From contig WBMV01003161.1 in the NCBI GenBank assembly GCA_013396655.1, positions 3,842,059-3,906,058 of the forward strand: a stretch of 64,000 bases of DNA, read 5' to 3'. A program made the position numbers and the translations under genes. The notes beneath the pieces were generated by a model. The model was not told the origin of the DNA, did not search any database, and worked only from the letters and a program-made list of their open reading frames with translations. The number at the start of each line of letters is the position of its first letter. Within the stretch, counting starts at the first letter, position 1. Of the stretch, positions 1 through 10,730 are shown piece after piece. This DNA is from Campylorhamphus procurvoides. Its lineage: Eukaryota > Chordata > Aves > Passeriformes > Dendrocolaptidae.

Positions 1-2079
1 GTAATTCAAACAGCAGCTACAGTTTCTCTGTATTCTTGTGTGCATGTTGAATAGAGTTCCACTTATATTAGTGATTTATTTTTTGCTGTGAATATCTTTG
101 ATTGCACCTGCAGACTCTTCCTGTATTTTCCTAGACTTCACCACAGAAGAAGTTACAGAATATATTGTGTTAATATAAACCACAAGTTCATGTTTACATA
201 CTGAGTTTCCCTTGAGTCCCAAGTCTTTACTAACTGATTTGTCATAGAGGTGAAGGGCACAACCTCTGTGTTTAGGAAATCAATACCAGTTGCCATTTCC
301 ATTAAGGAGTCTTGGCTGAAGTTGTTCTGTCTTACATATTACATTGCTGTCAGTATGTGCTTTCACTTGCTCATGGCCTGAAGTGAAAAATGGGGACAGA
401 CTAAAAAAGGTAGGGTTTTTTTATCTCAAATAAACATATCCTCTCCATAGAATTGGACAGGACTGATCTGAAGATGCCTTGAGCAGAGAGGGAATACAGA
501 AAAACTAGGGTGAGTAAATGTTTTTTAAAAATGCACTTAGACATGCTCAGCTAAACCAAAACAGTGAAAAAAGTATAGTCTGACCTAGTGTGGAAAAATG
601 AGCAGAAATACCAAAACCCCCAAAGGTCCATCCTTCTGCAGGGAAATTTCTTAGGGCATTATAGGGGTACCAAAGTAATACCTCCCAATAGTGGTTAAGT
701 GGCATCTGTTGGCATTGCCAGGCATCTGGAAGAATGACCAGTGTTTGAGGTAACTGTAGCAGCAAAGAATCTCATTTAGGAGCAAATGTATTGCTGCCAT
801 TGTTTGTCTACCAAATTATGGCTTCTACAAGGGCTTGCTGGGGCTAAAGCCCTTTGTTTGTACTTGTTGCTGTCCTTTTTCAATACTTCTGATCATCAAG
901 ACATATTTTGTTACTTTAAAAGTGCAGGAATGCACAAGTGCACAATGTGATGGTGTCATTAAAAAATGAACTTCCATCACTGTAAATTCTGGGGAGAAGG
1001 TAGACTGAATCCAACCATAAATACTCCTGAAGTCAGCATGGAAAATTACAAAACATATCTTTTACGGTTTCGGATTGGCACTAACCATTTCCTCTAGGCA
1101 AGAGTGTCATTTAAAAGAGATTAAACTGCACATGACAAGGATAAACTCCCCTTCTCCTCCCAGGGTGCTACTCAGAGCTTGCCTGTTTAACACCAGCTTT
1201 AGTAGCCTCTTCTCTCACTGGAACATTACCTTGATTAGACCCTGAGGTGGGACAAGAGAGGTGCTTGTGGGGGATGCCCCACCAGCAGTGCTTCTCAGGA
1301 CTGTGCCAGGGCACCGAGGCTGCAGGAACCCAGTCCCTGCCTTCTTGTCTCCAGCATCCAACACCCCATTAATGGCAGGAAAAGGTCTGTCTCCCAAGGC
1401 AGTGCAGCCAGAATGGTGTGAAAACAGGTGGGTTTGAGGAAAATTCGCCAGCCCTGTTTGTGTTTCATGGTATTTCTGCCAGAAAGAGCTGCTGTGCTAT
1501 TGCTTGGTTTTACACACTGGTGCAATCCAAATCCTCTGCCTTTAAATACTGACAGCAGCAGAGTGAGTCCAGTGCTGAATGCTGCATTCACAGATAGGAT
1601 AATCTGAGGGAAGACACATTTCTATCAAAATTATTAAAGGAACATCTGATAGCAGTGTTTCAGTTAAGGCTTATTAAACACTCTCCATTTTATTCTCAGC
1701 TTTCAGGGATTTATAATTTTGCTATAAAAACTCACTCAACCTTGAAACTTGGCATCCATCGTTTCATTCCATGAGATATTTTTAAAGATACAAGAGCAGA
1801 AATATTCCCATTCTGGCAATGGCTTAAATGGATATTAACTTTCAATCCTGTTGTACAGCACACTGGAAAGTTGAAAAAACTGCCAAAATTACTGTTTAAA
1901 AAAAAAAGGCCTTTGCAGCAGCAATATAGCTTGGATTATCCACTGAAATCTTGGTATTTTGAATGTGATCTGGTACATTTTGAAGGTTGTTGTCCAGTGT
2001 CAGAGAGAGCTGCTGAGATGCAGATACCTCTGTCCTGTGCTTCATCCAGGAGCTGGAGCCACATCCTCCTTCTTAGCAG
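1..2079. other. non-coding unique sequence, no gene seen
   Basis: AT-rich unique sequence with stops in every frame at short spacing. The open frames here are all under 100 codons, show no recognisable domain and overlap each other on both strands. No repeat family, tRNA or promoter-like CpG-rich patch was recognised. Confidence 0.7.
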
Positions 2080-2144
2080 GACCTTCCCTGAAGGAAGGGC
2101 CTTTTCTGGTGGGGAGGATGCCCAAGGACAGGCTGTCCTGACAG
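2080..2144 (+). other. exon-like segment with good splice sites, unproven
   Basis: A 65-base segment is preceded by a pyrimidine-rich tract ending in TTCTTAGCAG and followed by GTGAGTG, both close to vertebrate splice consensus. One frame stays open across it. The segment also carries two small inverted repeats: CCTTCC/GGAAGG at 2082-2098 and AGGACAG/CTGTCCT at 2125-2139. The peptide resembles no family I know. It could be an exon of a long non-coding RNA, an exon of an unidentified gene, or a chance pairing of splice-like sites, which are common in vertebrate DNA. Confidence 0.2.
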
Positions 2145-5100
2145 GTGAGTGAACTGGGTGGGCAGTCCTGTATTACATGAATGCCTGGCAGTTTTCAAAG
2201 TCTGGCAGTGGGCACATTTGCACTGAGATTGTGTGCTCTGGAGAATTAGTGGGAAAAAAACTTTCTGATTGTTAAGACTTGGAACAAATTCCTTAGGCTC
2301 ATTGTAGGATCTCCACCATCAGAGTTCATACAGGACAGGCTAAGCAAGGCACGTGTCAGTAACACCTCAGGTGCCGTCAATTCTACCCTAGGGAGGAGGG
2401 AGAGATTGACTCTCTCACGTGCCCTCCAGCCAATTTTTTACTCATTTTTCATCCTAAACTTTGCTCTATCCGTTGTCATTAGTGCTCCCTATTCCTCTCC
2501 CCATTCTCCATGCGAGAGCTTTAAAGGTGTCTTAAGTGGGTCCTTATTTCTTAGTGCAGAGAATATTTTTTTTTTACTTTGTTTCAGTAGAGATCTCCAT
2601 TCTCCTGTCCTTTTCCCCTAACACATCTGAGCCTGGTGCCTTCTTGATTTCATTGGCATTTAAACCGCTTGACATCTTTAGCCCTCAAGGATGCTCTGAG
2701 CTGTAAAGGCTCCTTGCTGAAACTGCTGTTCTGGAGTTAGAGGTGATGCACGATTGGTTGGCTGCTTCATGTGCTAAAGAAATCAAGCAGCGTGTAGTTT
2801 CTCCCATTAAAAATTAACACTCTGCAGTAGGCAGTAAAGACCTTCAATGTTTTGTTGTCAAGGAGCAAATAATGGAAAAACACCACCTCTTTTTTGTTAA
2901 AGAATGAAGGGTGCTTCAAAATAAGAGCTGTCTCTTGTTGTGTAGCTGCCATCTCCTTGAAACTGCTGCCTGGAGAAGGATATCTGGGAATGTGTGACTG
3001 TGTGTGGTTTGCTTGGATGCTTCTCCACAGTTCATATCCACACTGCATTTACCTGGAGTGGAAAATGCATGTCTGCAATATGTTGAGAGATGGATAGGTA
3101 CCCGTGTGATTGGAGAGTACTTTGGATATCCTTTCATATACTTTGTGTACATGTAAAGCTTCACACGGCTGCAGATGGCTAATTTGAAAAGAGGCCTGTG
3201 GGAAATTTGGCATAGAGTAGATTTGTTAATGCAAATAACAATAATTCATGTGGGAAGGAGTGAAAGGATCATTTAAATGGAGCACTGATTCCAAAACTTC
3301 CCAGACATCTGTGAATATCCTGGGTTAAGAGGCTGAACTTGTGGTGGGGGATTTGGTGTTTGTTTGGGGTTATGTGAAGGTGAATTGTGGGATGTCAGTG
3401 TCACATCTATTTTACACACCCAGCCTGCAGAGGGGGATTTTTCTGGTGCGTGGGGTTTTGTTGTCCCGTTGTAGTTGTCTCAAGCTGTTCCTCACTCTGC
3501 AGAGCAGCAGTGACTTGAAGGCTGAGGAATGTCCGTGGAGTGGGATGTGGTGACTGGAGCAGACCAGTGGAAAGCAGGCACGTTTCTTCTGTCTGCCTGA
3601 AACAGCATAATGTTTTTGGCAAGAGCCACAGCAAGAACAATGAGAGGGGGCATTCTGGCCAGCCAACTGCCTCTGTTCACTGCCCACCTCTCCACTCCTG
3701 GTACATCCTCTCGCAGTGGCACCATCTAAATGCTAAATAGCAGCGCTGTTGTGTGTCTGTCACTATGCAGCACTGTTTTGTTCCACTCCATGCTGTTATC
3801 AGATGAGAAAGAAAAGTAGTTATTAAGTAATTGAAGATTTAGGGGAACTGTGAAGCAATGTCATGCAAATAGGAGGGGAAAAATGATTTTGTAAGAATGA
3901 AGGGTTTGTCTTGAGAAGGTCTCTAGAGTAATAAAAAAATGAAGTCTATCTGTCAGACAGGGTTGTAGCAGAGGGGTCCTGCAGCTCATCTGGCATGTGA
4001 CAGGGTATAAAAGCTGGTGCTCACAATCTCTGTCTAATTAGCAGTCATTACAGTAAACGAGTGGTATAATAAAGACCAGTTAGAATAAAAGCTATTAATG
4101 AATAACATATATTAACTGTGATATGATGATTGTTGGGTACTGGTGTGTAGTTGCTAGTTTTGATTTTAATTTCCCATAGAAATTATCTATTGCCAAGCAC
4201 TCAGTTGTCCAGCACAGTGGGCAAGACACCTGAATTCAGGCTCCCCTGGTTGCTTTACCCACGTTGCACACTGTGAAGTGTGTCCACAGCCTCCAACACA
4301 CATCCTTTATGGAAAGAAAAGAGCAATGTCACTTTGAGGCAGATCCACGGGGTTTAGACCAACTTTCCATTTCCTCAGTTAATTACCAACATAATCTCTA
4401 GATAATCTCTTCTCAAGTCTATGAAGATTGGCTGCCTTTGAATTCAGAGGACACTTGGTCTTTTTGGATTGTAGCCATAGATTAAACTTCTTCAAAGTGG
4501 AGATAGCTGTACTTTCCTGCTGTTGATTGAAACACACTGCTGAGCACTTGTGAAGTTGGATAACCCCTCCAGAAACACAAACAATTTCTGGCATCCCCGT
4601 GTCCTCCAAGCTCAAAGGTGCCAAATCCCATTATAACTCGTTTCTGTGCAGACAGTCAATCATAGCCTTCTTGTTCAATGTGTTAGAGGATTTTCCAGTG
4701 TTGCTGGGAATGATTTATCAAGAAGAAATCACATGTTATGAAAGATATATTTGCATCACATTTGCAAAATCATGTCTGTAATTGTGGTGTTACATGTTGT
4801 TATTGCATCAACCCAAAGAGGGGAATTTTCTATCCTCATTGTGACAGCTCTTGCATCTCCCATCTGCAGATGTCCCACTGTCATTTGCACACCTCTGCTA
4901 TCTTCACTCCCAGGAATATTGGCTCTGCAGAGCACCTTCCTGCAGACAAGCTCATGAGGCTTCTCTGGTGTCACCTCTGTGAGCTTCGCAGAGGATGGAA
5001 AACTTTCAGAGGAAAATTAAAGGATAAGGGGAGAAACTTACTTAAATGAGCAAATTTCCCTTATCCTGCATGCTTTCCTTCTGTATCACCCACATCACCT

Positions 5101-5894
5101 CTCCAATTTCGTGCAGGTAGATATTATCTGAGGAGCCATTTGCCTACTCTGTGTGTGTGGAAGGGACTGCAAGCTTCCCTGCATTCCTTGTGAACCACAT
5201 AAACCTTTCAGGCTCGTGTTAGACTCTCTCTCAGAAGCCTCTGAGGCAATTCCTGGCCTTGTCCCTCTGGCTCTGCACTTCTGATCTCAACAGGCTCACT
5301 AAAAAATGCTGAGGGCTGACAGCATGAATTCATTTTGTGTTCACAATTGGAAGGAAAAAATACTGATTTTTTAAAAAGCATTTAGCAATTTATGAGACAG
5401 CAGGAAAATCAAATGCTTAATATATGTTTTCCTGTAGGGCATACATTTAAATGAAATTTTGCTCTTTAATGGGCCTTGCACTTCTATACTATCTCACATC
5501 AAAAAAAAATACAGATACCTGCATAGTCATCTTGGTGGGGTTTGTCTTTGGTTTCAGACTGTGTCTCTAGCAGCAAGTCTGTCTTTTAGCTTGCTGATGT
5601 TTATTTACAAACTAAACTCTGCCCATATCTGAATGTAACACAGTAAATGTCTGTGTGGTTTCAACACAAGATATGACCCATCATTCACATATCCATACAG
5701 TAATTTCCCATGAGCTCCGAGGAAATCATTCCGTCTCCCAGTGGACATCCAGGACCATTTTCTATTGTGCTTGAATTTTCTTTGCTTGTGATATTGCATT
5801 TCTCCCCCTCCCCAGACACACACAGTCATTCCAGTTTCTGGTAATAAGTTTTTGATCACGTTTTCTTTGTACTCTTCGGCTTTTGAAAGCTCAC
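2145..5894. other. non-coding unique sequence, no gene seen
   Basis: Unique AT-rich DNA. The longest open frame, 103 codons near 4.74-5.05 kb on the plus strand, has no recognisable motif. Homopolymer A and T runs of about 8-10 bases occur (near 2.57 and 5.5 kb). I see no element, RNA gene or conserved-looking block. Confidence 0.65.
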
Positions 5895-5958
5895 CATTGG
5901 GGTAAATTTCCCTTTCATCTTCATGTAGTCTTCTCCTCCCCTCTTTCTCTGAAAACAT
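5895..5958 (-). other. exon-like segment within a 128-codon open frame, unproven
   Basis: On the minus strand a pyrimidine-rich stretch ends in CAATTTCAG, followed by 64 bases starting with ATG and then GTGAGC, a good donor. The open frame runs on well past the donor, down to 5605. Its first part is strongly charged (Glu, Lys and Arg rich), unlike most chance frames around it. I do not recognise the peptide. Alternatives are a chance frame in unique DNA, a non-coding exon, or a fragment of an old coding sequence. There is no neighbouring exon that clearly belongs with it. Confidence 0.25.
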
Positions 5959-6767
5959 CTGAAATTGGTAAGGAAGAAAGTTGCAGTGCAAACGCTATTT
6001 GCTTGTTTAAATTATAAATCCCCTTTTTTTCCTAAATTCTCCCTACAGTGAAAAAAAACCCCAAACCAAACACCCCAACAGTTATTTTTATCTTGTGACA
6101 TTAAAATCTGGAATTTCTGCTTATAAAGAATAAGACAACTCCCTCGTTTACCAACTGTATGGTTTTTTTACAAATGTCAGGCTTAGTATTGGATGAATGA
6201 ATGCAGGCAAATAAAACTGCATACTTAAATATGTGCCATAAAGGCATTTGAAAAGACAGAAGTGGGGTTGACACTCTCTGGATGGAGGGAATGGTGTAAG
6301 ATTTGCTCCTGCCCCACCTAAGCCTGGTATTTTGAATGCTATCTGCAAAATACAGTGGCTGAAGAGTTTGGTAATCAAATCCTACTCTCTGCCAAAGTAC
6401 CAGAGGTGTTACTGTGGCTAAAACATTTATAGCAACGTGAGATGGAGAGAAGTGGGCAAGAAAGAGCTTTCAGAGAATGACACTGACTTTGGTTTAAGAT
6501 AGGAAACTCAGACTTTGCTTTCTACCACAAAATAAATAGAAGATGGACTTAAATGCAACCTTTGAAGCCACTGACCAAACAGCCAGCAACATGTGTGGTG
6601 GTGTTGTTGCCACTTGCAGATTCTCACACTACCATGCCAAGGCACCTGGGGAGGTGGAGCAGTCCCAGAGGAGATGTGCTGGGCAGCAATTTATCACCAT
6701 TGCCCTATGTCTTATTTATCCCACTTCTCCCTGTCCGTGTGCTCAGCCAGGTGGAGAGAGGACAGGG
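5959..6767. other. non-coding, includes A/C-rich low-complexity tract
   Basis: A short A- and C-rich tract lies near 6048-6082. The rest is unique AT-rich sequence, becoming more GC-rich towards the CR1 fragment that follows. No gene is visible. Confidence 0.6.
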
Positions 6768-6929
6768 AATCACAGAATCCTAGAATAGTTTGGGTCCAAG
6801 GACACCTTAAATACCACCTTGCTCTATGCACCTGCCATGGGCAGAAATACCTTCCACTAGACCAGGTTGCTCCAGGTCCCCTCCAACCTGGCCTTGAACA
6901 TTTCCAGGGATGGGGAATCCTCCATAACA
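6768..6929 (-). mobile_element. CR1 LINE, 3' end fragment
   Basis: Read on the minus strand this ends in ATTCTAGGATTCTGTGATT, the repeated octamer tail of chicken repeat 1 (CR1). Just inside are the family's conserved 3' blocks: GTTTGGGTCC (as written on the plus strand), CTGCCATGGGCAG, CTTCCACTAGACCAGGTTGCTC and CAACCTGGCCTTGAACA. Only about 160 bases remain, so the copy is strongly 5'-truncated, as is usual for CR1, and keeps no reverse transcriptase. Divergence from the family pattern as I know it looks moderate. It cannot move on its own. Confidence 0.92.
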
Positions 6930-8559
6930 TGCATGCTGTCTGCCTGTTGGGTGTGTCTCAGGGTAGGTATGGTGTGATTCCAGTGGTCTCCAGGGAATCC
7001 ATGGCTTTGTGCTGAGTGGATGCCAATGCTCCCTGGCTGAGCTGGCAGGGCTTCAGTGCCATCTGCCCTGGTGACAGTGCTCCTGGTCACTAGCATTTCC
7101 CAAAGGCTTCTTTTGTAGGTGTGGGAGGGTTTGGCTGCCACTGTTCCTGGTTCCTGCTGGGACCTGCCAGCTGTGGGCACTCGGTGGCGATTTCGGCTCT
7201 CCCAGAGGTTCTCCCAGCTTGGGGAAGGCCCCTGCCCACCCCACTAGAGAGCTCTTTGGCAGTGATGCCAGCAGCAGAGCTGCTCTCTCAGCAGCAGCAT
7301 TCCAGTACAAAATGGCTAGAAAGCCATAAACATTTAGGCCACCTTTTGTGCATGTCCCCTTTGTGTCCCCTCTTCCTCTGCCACCACCATGGAGCTTCCA
7401 TTGCCTGCAGGCTGGGAGAGTCCCTCTGAGCCTGTTACAGTAACACAGAACTATGTTTGCTCTTTATTTTGCCAAGGCTATGAACAGCATCCAAAAATCC
7501 TGTGAGCTGGACCTATTGTATTAAGGACTAGGCTTTCTGTGTCCAGAAAGAGTAAAGGCTGCAGCAAGGAAAGGACTTTCAGCTCAGCTGTTGAGCCCTG
7601 CTGGCCCCGGAGCAGCTGCCTCAAATGCCACCAGATAAAACCCTAATCCAGAGTTAGGTGTAAAGCCAGAAGTTTCAGGCAGGGCTGTCAGCTGCCTTTT
7701 GTTTTCTGAAATGAGGACTGTGAGCAATTTCGAGGTTGCAATCTCCTAAGAGTGCCATGAGTGGATTTAGTGAGATTTTGGAAAGCAGTGAGTATGTATG
7801 AAGATATAAAAAAATTTCATTATTTCTTGTGCTGAGCTTGTTGACTGTGAAACCTCCCTGCTCCTCTCTGCTTCCCTACACAAATCTCAGTTTAAAATAG
7901 AATGTCTGTTTTCCATCTACATATGCGTGAGTGTACACTGAACATGCAAAAAAAAATACCTCCATTTGATGGGAAATAATTCCTTAAGGGAGAAAAGACC
8001 CTCTTGAATTTTCAGACCAAACATGGTCAGATGTGGTAATATAAGGTGAGCCAGATCCCAGGTGATGTGAACTGACATAGTCTCAATGAAACCAAAAGAG
8101 CAGTTCAGAGCAGGAATAGCTAAAAATCCAGCATGTTTAATAAGGAATTTTCAGAAATAAAATGTTCGTTCCTCTTACTCTTAGAATATTTATTGCGGCA
8201 GGATATTTTCAAGGCAGTAAAAATAAGCAACTCCCAAACTTGCTAAAAATTATAGAAAAGACTTGGGCACTGCTAAAAGGTGTTATTTTTTACTGAATGT
8301 GGTTTATTGCTTGCATAATTGGCATAAAATAGAAAGCAGTTCACAATAATGGTATTGTTCTTACTTCTGTAATTAAGATCATATCAGTGTTTCAAGGGCA
8401 TAATACTCAGTTAGAAAAATGCATATAATTACAGCATTAATTCCTCGGGAATAGATCTTTAGCCAGTTTTTATGGGGAAAACACTGCTTTGGTCGGTGAC
8501 CAGGTAGAGGAATCCAAGAAAAATCATTGTCGGTTCCAGTGTGGCATCAGGTGTTTTGC
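6930..8559. other. non-coding unique sequence, no gene seen
   Basis: The first 500 bases after the CR1 fragment are richer in G and C and hold several overlapping open frames of 70-140 codons on both strands. Their mutual overlap and lack of motifs argue for chance. The rest is AT-rich and unremarkable. Confidence 0.6.
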
Positions 8560-8850
8560 ATTCCTCACATAATTAAAGCCTAATGTGGAAGTGATGCCTT
8601 AACAGACTTAACCAGCAGAAATGCAAATATTAGGTCGACTTCGTATGTTCCACTTTTGCATTTTATTAATTGCTGTAAATATGCAAAGGTATGCAATTAA
8701 AAGAGCAAATGAGTATTTCTAATTAGGATGGAATGGTAGCACATTTCATCAAAGTAGGACACAGTGTGCTACTTAGCTGTGTATATGTTTTTGCCAATTA
8801 GTCAACAAGGAATTCTTGTATGAACAATTGAGCTTTATGTAATTGGAAAA
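8560..8850. promoter_or_regulatory. possible conserved enhancer-like block
   Basis: The sequence is dense in sites of the kind used by developmental transcription factors. It has a perfect octamer ATGCAAAT (POU) at 8621-8628, a second ATGCAAAG at 8681, and homeodomain cores TTAATTG, CAATTAA, TAATTA (8720-8725) and CAATTAG (8795-8801). AT-rich vertebrate non-coding elements often look like this. Conservation is not shown, as no alignment was possible, and AT-rich DNA produces such cores by chance. Confidence 0.25.
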
Positions 8851-9051
8851 CGAGCACTAAAGCACCAAAGTCCAAAAACAACATTTATATTACCCTGCAA
8901 CACAACAAGGTACCTCTGGCCTTCTTTACATCTGGGGAAAGGGATAATTCACTGACAGAACCTGAGCCTGCATATGGGATTGTGGCTTCCTCGGGGGGCT
9001 GTGTGTGCCTCACAGTGCTCAGGGGGCTGCCCAGGGGAGATGTGGCTCCCT
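8851..9051. other. non-coding unique sequence
   Basis: Unique sequence shifting from AT-rich to GC-rich towards the G-tract cluster that follows. No gene or repeat was recognised. Confidence 0.6.
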
Positions 9052-9089
9052 GGGGGTGGGAGCAGGGCCCTTGGGGCTGGGGCAGCCCC
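9052..9089 (+). other. G-quadruplex motif overlapping a GC hairpin
   Basis: Five G-tracts lie within 31 bases (9052-9056, 9058-9060, 9065-9067, 9073-9076, 9079-9082), separated by 1, 4, 5 and 2 bases. This satisfies the standard quadruplex pattern of tracts of three or more with loops of up to seven. The last two tracts also belong to a perfect hairpin, GGGGCTG/CAGCCCC with loop GGG (9073-9089). The strand could thus fold in two competing ways. Folding in cells is not shown. Confidence 0.6.
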
Positions 9090-10710
9090 AGGCAGAGCTG
9101 CTCTCTGACCCCTCACATTTGTTCACTGGGATGTGTCTGTCAGCAGTGTCCACAGTGCCTGTGAGTGGGACATTGAGGATTGCATCCTGGCTGGAGTCCC
9201 AGCAGCCCGTTCATCCTCAGTGGCAGAACACCACACAAACGTGTGACCTGCACTTTCCTAGAAAGCGTTGACAAACAGGCTAAGCTGGAAATAGAAAGGA
9301 AATAGAACTCTAGGCTGTAATAATCTTGATCTGATCTCTGTAGAGCTGCATCGTTGTGGATGCACGTGTGGGAGAGGGACAATTCCACAGGTGGCTGTGT
9401 GTGGGATGTGCCATGGCAAGTGACCTGCTGGCAGGCTGGGGTCACTGAGCACTGTGCTGGGGTACAGCCCTCAACCAGAGACACCAGATTTGTGTGCTGA
9501 GCCTCCCATAGTGGGGATGCAAACCAATTTTCTGTGCAGTCAGGGATATCCCAGTGAATACTCCACATTTCTGGTGAGGGGGAACTCAGAGCAGCTGGAA
9601 TTCCTATTAGCTGGTGCTATGAAATGTAAAGTTCCATAGGAAGATTTATGGTTGCTGATTTAGACTAGGTCCCTTTGGTTTTATTGTTTTTTTTTTTCCT
9701 TCAGAGGGAGGGGAATAGGATTAGAAGGGGAATAACTTCTGTTCTTGACTAACATATTTGGGGAAAGCTGTATGGAAAAGGAGGCTACTGGTACAAATTG
9801 GAGCCATAAATACATCAGTCATGGTGTCATGTCTTACTGATGTGGGGTTGGCAGGAAGAAGAGTTTAGTCAGCTTGTCATGGGGAGCTAAAGATCTGCAA
9901 CTGCTTTGGAAAGCCCTTGTAAAGGCAATGGAGCACAAGAAGGGTGAGAAGAGTGGTGAAGTGCACAGCAAAACCCCGACCCCAGTGCTCACGGGACCTG
10001 CTCGGGACAAGAATGTGCCTCTAGTCCTTGTAGTGCTCTGATGGGTTTGGGACTGCACTTACCCTGTTTTGGATAAAGTTTCCTTGTGTTTTTGAGAATT
10101 TACAATCTGTATTGTGGAATCAGTGAGTTTAGGGGTTTCATTTGGGGAAAGGAAAAGCCATTTCTCCTTTGTATAAGAATTTACATGTACTTAGAGTTAG
10201 GCTGTACTTAAAGAACCAACTGACAGTCTCTGTGACTGATGAAATAGAACATTCTGGGGTTGCAGAATAAGATAATATAATTCATACTGTAGCAGGCAGC
10301 CTCCTGCCCTGAGCCCTGACCCCTCAACAGATATTCTTCCCATAACCTCTTGAAATATTCCCAGAGCCTCTTTCATGGTGAAAGGTAACTTGCTTAGTGA
10401 TTCTCCTGTTCTCAGAAGGCACTGGCCTGTAGCTATAAATAATTACTGACTACTCACACTGCCTGGCACAAAGTTCGGATTTGAACTTTCATTCCGATAC
10501 CTCTGTGCCTGTTCGTGCTTGCTCTACGTGGTGAAAGTTGTATTTGCTACATCCAGCCCATTTGCTCCAAGTGAAGTCACTCTGTCATCTGGCTGAGATG
10601 CTCAGACAGGGAATTAAGTTGAGAGCTTCTTTGGTGATTTGGGTTTTTTTCCTTTCTTCTTTTCCTGAGGATCGTTGCTAAAACCTCAGGCTTTTTTCAG
10701 AAGAAAGAAG
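9090..10710. other. non-coding, contains a T11 tract
   Basis: Unique sequence with an 11-base T run at 9687-9697 followed by CCTTCAG. That resembles a splice acceptor, but no donor or convincing frame follows. The 142-codon minus-strand frame at 9140-9568 shows no motif and is probably chance. Confidence 0.6.
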
Positions 10711-10730
10711 GGAGTTAGTCACCTAACTCC
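10711..10730. repeat. perfect inverted repeat, 8-bp arms, 4-base loop
   Basis: GGAGTTAG at 10711-10718 and its exact complement CTAACTCC at 10723-10730 flank the loop TCAC. It would make a compact hairpin in single-stranded DNA or RNA. No gene sits beside it. Confidence 0.7.
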
